From: a bacterium
Lineage (GTDB): Bacteria > Vulcanimicrobiota > Vulcanimicrobiia > Vulcanimicrobiales > Vulcanimicrobiaceae
Direction of reading: 5' to 3'
Assembly (NCBI GenBank): GCA_021807645.1
Contig: JAKBCP010000012.1
Location: 1 to 9,725, forward strand
Length of the DNA stretch: 9,725 bases
Part shown: one piece after another, positions 6,410 to 9,725 of the stretch
Position numbering within the stretch: position 1 is the stretch's first letter
Layout: every line of letters starts with the position of its first letter
Program-made: the position numbers and the translations under genes
Notes under the pieces: generated by a model
Told to the model about the DNA's origin: nothing
What the model saw: the letters and a program-made list of their open reading frames with translations, nothing else
The model's database searches: none

Positions 6410-8355
6410 TCGCGACCGATTTTTCGCAGCGGAACGCGTTCGGGGTAGAGCGGCCGATCGATGAGGCGCTCGAGCGCGCTCGCCTCGGCAGCGAGTACGA
6501 AGTCCGCGAACTCGGCGAACGCCTCCCGCTCCGCCTCGCCTTCGGCGAAGCGTTCGTTGGCCTTGAGATCGACGTGCTCCGGTGCCGGCAACAACCGTAC
6601 GAACGCGCCATCGTCATCGCGACCGAGTTCGACGAGGCGCTCGTCCTCGAAGATGCGCAGCGCGCTCTCGATATGGCTGTCGCGACACTGGTCGATATCG
6701 AGCGCATCGGCGAGTTCGCGGCTACCTCCACGGAGCATTCCATCGCGCGAATAGCGCTTGAGGCCGCGATAGATCTCGCGCAGCATCGGTAACGGCGGGG
6801 CGGTCAGCGTCAGCAAGAAATCGTTGAGACGCCGGTCGCCCGGACCGAAGAGCAGATGGATGCGCGCATCGGCGCCGTCGCGCCCGGCGCGCCCGGCCTG
6901 CTGATTGAATTCGGTGAAGTTGAAATTGAGATGGTAGAGCACGACTTCGCGCACGTCGGGAAGATCGATCCCTTCGCCGAAGGCCGTCGTCGCGACGACG
7001 ACGTCGATGCCGCCGTTGCGAAACGCATTCTCGACGGCATAGCGGAGTTCGGTGGGAACCCCGGCGTGATAGAACGCGACGCGGTCGCGACAGCGCTCTT
7101 TCAGGCGCTTTGCAACCTCGGCGGCCTCCTTGCGCGAGTTGCAGTAGATGATGCCGCGCGCGCCCTCGCCGAAGAGCGCCGCGACGTATGCGTGTTTATC
7201 GGTAACGCCGCGCGCGTCGACGACGTGCAGGTTCGTCCGGATCGTCGGATCGATCGCCCATTCCTCGATCCGCAGCGATTCGCGTATCTCGCGAAAGCTC
7301 TCGTCGTCGACCGTCGCGCTCAGTGCGAGCACCTGCGGGTCGCCGACGGCGGCGAGCGTTTGTGCGATATCGCGGTAGCCCGAGCGGCGACGCGCTTTCC
7401 CGACGTGATGCGTTTCGTCGACGACGAGCAGATCGATCCGGCTCGCACCGGTGAAGCGCGCGGCGTGATAGCGAACGAACTCCGGCGTCGCGAGAATCAT
7501 ATCCCAATCACCACTCTCGAGCGCGGCGAAGAGATCCTCGCGCTCGTCTCCGGGAATCGCGCCGTTCCCCCGAAAGAGCCGCATCCCCAACGGTTCGAGC
7601 TTCCGCGAGAACCCCTCGAACTGATCGTTGCAGAGCGCGCGCAGCGGATAGAGCACGACGCTCTTTCGCCCGCGCGCGAGCGCTTCGACGCTCGCCGTAT
7701 AGGCGAAGCAATAGGATTTTCCGCGCCCGGTTCCCATGATGCCGAGCACGCGCTTTCCGGCGAGCACGCGCTCGATAAGCAGCGTTTGCGTCTCGTGCGG
7801 ACGGTGCTCGCCGATTAATGCGGCGCGGATGCGGTCGAGATTCCCGTCCCAACCTTCGCGCGCCGCGGCTCCCGCGCTGCTTCGCCGGCGGCGCTCCGCC
7901 GCATCGTCGATCTCGACGACGATGTTGATGCCGCGATTGCGCTCGCTCCCGTCGGCGGCGCGGCCGCCGCCGGTCAGCGCGGAGATCGAGGCACGATAGC
8001 GCGTGCCGTTATCGATATTCGGAGCGATTCGCGCCGCGATCTCGCGTCGCAAAAAACCCAACGGCAGCGCCCCGAAGCGCACCGCGATCGCGTTGGAATC
8101 GTAGGGGTTCTCCGGCTGCCGCTGCAGTTCGAGTTCGACGCCCTCGCGCAGCCCGACGATACTATCCTGGCGCCCTTCGAACGAGACGCCGACGACCTTC
8201 GTGTTAAAGCGTCGCGCATCTTCGATCCCCGCGAAGGGGCCGCGATCTAAGAAACGCTCGCTACGTTCGAAGAGATCGTCGAGAAAATCATTTTCGGCGG
8301 GCGCGCGCGCTTCGCCGGAGAGGAGGCGTTCGAACGCCTCCTCCGACGCGGTCAG
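6406..8355 (-). CDS. HIRAN-domain RecQ-like DExH DNA helicase, probable CTG start
   Basis: A superfamily 2 helicase of about 649 residues. An N-terminal acidic linker (1-48) is followed by a HIRAN domain (about 52-148: VVGVSFEGRQDSIVGL, ELQRQPENPYDSNAIAV, LPLGFLRREIA). The helicase core follows: HRPHETQ (184-190), Walker A MGTGRGKS (207-214), DETHH (313-317), LSATVDD (345-351), VVATTAFGEGIDLPDVR (453-469) and QQAGRAGRDG (485-494). The core resembles RecQ, but motif II is DETH instead of DEAH, there is no Cys4 zinc site, and no HRDC or DHH domain. HIRAN domains are thought to bind DNA 3' ends or damaged DNA, so repair or fork processing is a reasonable inference. The first ATG/GTG/TTG, GTG at 8082, falls in the middle of the HIRAN domain. 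CTG at 8355, 13 nt after the secF stop, is the only NTG codon upstream. It is last in the secD-secF operon. Confidence 0.88.
   Translation of the reverse strand: MTASEEAFERLLSGEARAPAENDFLDDLFERSERFLDRGPFAGIEDARRFNTKVVGVSFEGRQDSIVGLREGVELELQRQPENPYDSNAIAVRFGALPLGFLRREIAARIAPNIDNGTRYRASISALTGGGRAADGSERNRGINIVVEIDDAAERRRRSSAGAAAREGWDGNLDRIRAALIGEHRPHETQTLLIERVLAGKRVLGIMGTGRGKSYCFAYTASVEALARGRKSVVLYPLRALCNDQFEGFSRKLEPLGMRLFRGNGAIPGDEREDLFAALESGDWDMILATPEFVRYHAARFTGASRIDLLVVDETHHVGKARRRSGYRDIAQTLAAVGDPQVLALSATVDDESFREIRESLRIEEWAIDPTIRTNLHVVDARGVTDKHAYVAALFGEGARGIIYCNSRKEAAEVAKRLKERCRDRVAFYHAGVPTELRYAVENAFRNGGIDVVVATTAFGEGIDLPDVREVVLYHLNFNFTEFNQQAGRAGRDGADARIHLLFGPGDRRLNDFLLTLTAPPLPMLREIYRGLKRYSRDGMLRGGSRELADALDIDQCRDSHIESALRIFEDERLVELGRDDDGAFVRLLPAPEHVDLKANERFAEGEAEREAFAEFADFVLAAEASALERLIDRPLYPERVPLRKIGRD
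8320..8343. repeat. Perfect 24-bp palindrome
   Basis: Arms GAGGAGGCGTTC (8320-8331) and GAACGCCTCCTC (8332-8343) are exact reverse complements. As RNA they would give a 10-bp stem with the loop TCGA. The element lies 25 nt past the secF stop and within the first codons of the helicase gene. No T-run follows on the minus strand, so a simple rho-independent terminator is unlikely. A dimeric regulator site or an mRNA hairpin that controls helicase translation is possible. Confidence 0.7.
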
Positions 8356-8368
8356 CGGCTCGCGCGGA

Positions 8369-9667
8369 CTACTCGTGCGCGGGGCGCTCCCCGGCTTCGA
8401 GATCGAGCGTGATCTCTTCGTGCCCTTGAATCAGCGCGCTCTCATCGAGCCCCGCGTTCTGCGCGTCGAGCGGATCGTATTCCTCGATGCGCTCCTCCTC
8501 GTACTCATGCAGTTCGGGTTCTGCGACCGCGACGTTGCTTTCGTCGCGTTTGCGCTTGTAGCGCACCGGCGCCGCGGCACCGGAATCGGGGCGCGTCGTC
8601 TTGCGTTTGGCGCGCCGTTCGCGACGAGCGGCGACGATATCTTCGCGCGGCTGTCCGCTGCGCGTGACCCCGGTTGCAGCGGCTTCGGCTGCAGTACGCG
8701 GGCTCGCGGAGCGAAGCGCCGAGGCTTCGGCCCGGCGTTTCGCCGCAGCGGCGAGTTGTCGCTTGCGGAACGTCAGTACCAACGGGGCCGAATAGAAGAT
8801 CGAGTGATAGCCGCCCGAGCAGATGCCGACGAGCAGCGCGAAGGCGAAGTTCTTCAAACTCGCACCGCCGAGCGCCAGCAACGCGACCAGCGTGATGATG
8901 ACCGTCGCCAGGGTATTGAACGAGCGGGTCATCGTCTGTTTGATCGACTCGTTGACGATATAGTCGTAGGCTTTCCCGGCCATCAACTTCGTATTTTCGC
9001 GTATTCGGTCGAGAATGACGATCGTATCCATGACCGAGTAACCGATGACCGTCAACACCGCCGCGAGAAATGCGTCGTCGGCACGTTTGTCGGCGAGCGC
9101 GTAGATGCCGATCATCATCGCGGCATCGCGCACGAGCGCGATGACGGTGACGAGGCCGAAGATGTAGTTCCACCCGAAGCGGAACGCGATGTAGAGAAAC
9201 TGGATTATGAGCGCAATTACCAACGCCCAGATCGCACTGCGAAGATACTCTTTACCGAGCGAGGGCCCGACCGATGCGATCTGCGAGGCAGCGCGATCGA
9301 CCGGCGCGACCGTTCCCAGCGCCGCCCAGAGCGGCGTCGAGTCGTTCGCGTACGACTTCTGCGTCTCGATGATAAAGCGCTTACCGCTCTTGCCGATGGT
9401 GTTGATCCGTGCGTCGCCGATTCCCAACGGCGTTATCGCCGTACGGATCTGCGCGCTGCTCTGCGGGCTGTCGTAGGCGACCGTGATATCGGTACCGCCG
9501 GTAAACGAGAGCCCCAAGCGCAGCATATGGGAGAACTGGAACCCGCCCGGAGCCTGGCTCGCGTGATAAAGCATCGCCGCTATCCCCAGCGCGATAACGA
9601 ATCCTGAAATCCTTGAGACGGTCGTAAACCATCCGACGATGTTCCAATTCAGTCGACGAAATAACAC
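8369..9667 (-). CDS. secF: Protein translocase subunit SecF with long cytoplasmic tail
   Basis: A 432-residue inner-membrane protein that works with SecD to complete protein export through SecYEG. TM1 is near 14-34, then comes a periplasmic domain with LGLSFTGGTDI (51-61) and SVGPSLGKE (132-140). Five more helices lie at about 145-162, 166-190, 198-217, 250-268 and 272-298. The signature DTIVILDRIREN (214-225) is intact, but the usual GYSxND reads GYSVMD (N to M at 213). GICSGGYHSIFYSAPLV (281-297) is the last TM motif. After residue 300 an unusual tail of about 130 residues is first basic (KRRAEAS, RRERRAKRKTTR) and then strongly acidic (EYEEERIEEYDPLD). The start is GTG with GGAGGG 8 nt upstream, inside the end of secD. 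Confidence 0.94.
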   Translation of the reverse strand: MLFRRLNWNIVGWFTTVSRISGFVIALGIAAMLYHASQAPGGFQFSHMLRLGLSFTGGTDITVAYDSPQSSAQIRTAITPLGIGDARINTIGKSGKRFIIETQKSYANDSTPLWAALGTVAPVDRAASQIASVGPSLGKEYLRSAIWALVIALIIQFLYIAFRFGWNYIFGLVTVIALVRDAAMMIGIYALADKRADDAFLAAVLTVIGYSVMDTIVILDRIRENTKLMAGKAYDYIVNESIKQTMTRSFNTLATVIITLVALLALGGASLKNFAFALLVGICSGGYHSIFYSAPLVLTFRKRQLAAAAKRRAEASALRSASPRTAAEAAATGVTRSGQPREDIVAARRERRAKRKTTRPDSGAAAPVRYKRKRDESNVAVAEPELHEYEEERIEEYDPLDAQNAGLDESALIQGHEEITLDLEAGERPAHE

Positions 9668-9671
9668 GTTC

Positions 9672-9725
9672 CTAACCCTCCGTCCGCGTGAAGACGCCGA
9701 GATCGGCCTTGCGCACGCCGAAGAA
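9672..9725 (-). CDS. secD: C-terminal end of SecD (partial)
   Basis: The minus strand is open from the window edge to a TAG at 9672-9674. It encodes 17 residues, FFGVRKADLGVFTRTEG. The short tail after a membrane end, the 4-nt gap to the secF GTG and the standard secD-secF gene order make SecD the likely identity. The fragment is too short to prove it from its own motifs. Its last codons contain the GGAGGG ribosome binding site of secF. Confidence 0.72.
   Translation of the reverse strand, partial: FFGVRKADLGVFTRTEG
9676..9681 (-). promoter_or_regulatory. Ribosome binding site of secF
   Basis: GGAGGG on the minus strand lies 8 nt before the GTG at 9667 and inside the 3' end of secD. It sets the GTG start of secF and suggests translational coupling of the pair. 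Confidence 0.65.

Noticed and set aside
6856..7818. 320-residue plus-strand open frame opposite the helicase
   Set aside because: Antisense to conserved helicase motifs, with no recognisable domain and no ribosome binding site.
6406..8082. Helicase starting at GTG 8082
   Set aside because: It would begin in the middle of the HIRAN domain, after NPYDSNAIA, so it is an artefact of requiring ATG/GTG/TTG.
8320..8343. Palindrome as a rho-independent terminator for secF
   Set aside because: There is no T-run after either arm and the coding frame of the helicase runs through it.
8201..9607. 468-residue plus-strand open frame opposite secF
   Set aside because: It covers conserved SecF membrane helices in antisense and encodes Arg/Asp-rich sequence without family features.

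Overview
The window is a gene-dense, high-GC bacterial chromosome segment made of housekeeping genes. There is no sign of phage, IS element, CRISPR array or RNA gene. Three of the starts assigned here are GTG (panE, secF, the small zinc-ribbon gene). Two genes (nrdR and the helicase) have no ATG, GTG or TTG that would keep their conserved N-terminal domain, so CTG starts are proposed. The gene set (coproheme decarboxylase HemQ, NrdR, secD-secF, a DUF5679-like zinc ribbon) would fit an uncultivated high-GC lineage, such as Eremiobacterota, Chloroflexota or Actinomycetota relatives. The sequence alone does not settle the phylum.

Layout. Positions 1-114 (+) hold the 3' end of an unrecognised gene. 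Positions 115-250 are a convergent gap with a palindromic element and a short direct repeat. Positions 3001 down to 251 (-) are a tight operon nrdR-dut-panE-hemQ, with genes overlapping or a few bases apart. It is read from a promoter just upstream of nrdR that carries a possible NrdR box. Positions 3072-3107 form a strong hairpin terminator for the small DUF5679-like gene at 3137-3286 (-). From the divergent gap at 3287-3370, a + strand run dprA-rlmH-argS (3371-6409) starts, again with overlapping genes. It meets the last group, secD-secF-helicase (-, 9725 down to 6406), end to end, with the two stop codons sharing bases.

How they work together. NrdR represses ribonucleotide reductase genes and dUTPase cleans dUTP from the pool, so the first operon begins as a dNTP-homeostasis unit. 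It continues into pantothenate (PanE) and haem (HemQ) synthesis. DprA handles incoming single-stranded DNA, while RlmH and ArgS serve translation. SecD and SecF drive late steps of protein export, and downstream of them lies a DNA helicase.

Most interesting points: a HIRAN domain fused to a RecQ-like DExH helicase in the secDF operon; an ArgS whose HIGH signature reads VVVQ; an NrdR with an apparent CTG start and a rearranged zinc knuckle; and a perfect 24-bp palindrome at the start of the helicase gene. No clearly new multi-gene system is visible. The HIRAN-helicase is the best candidate for new biology.
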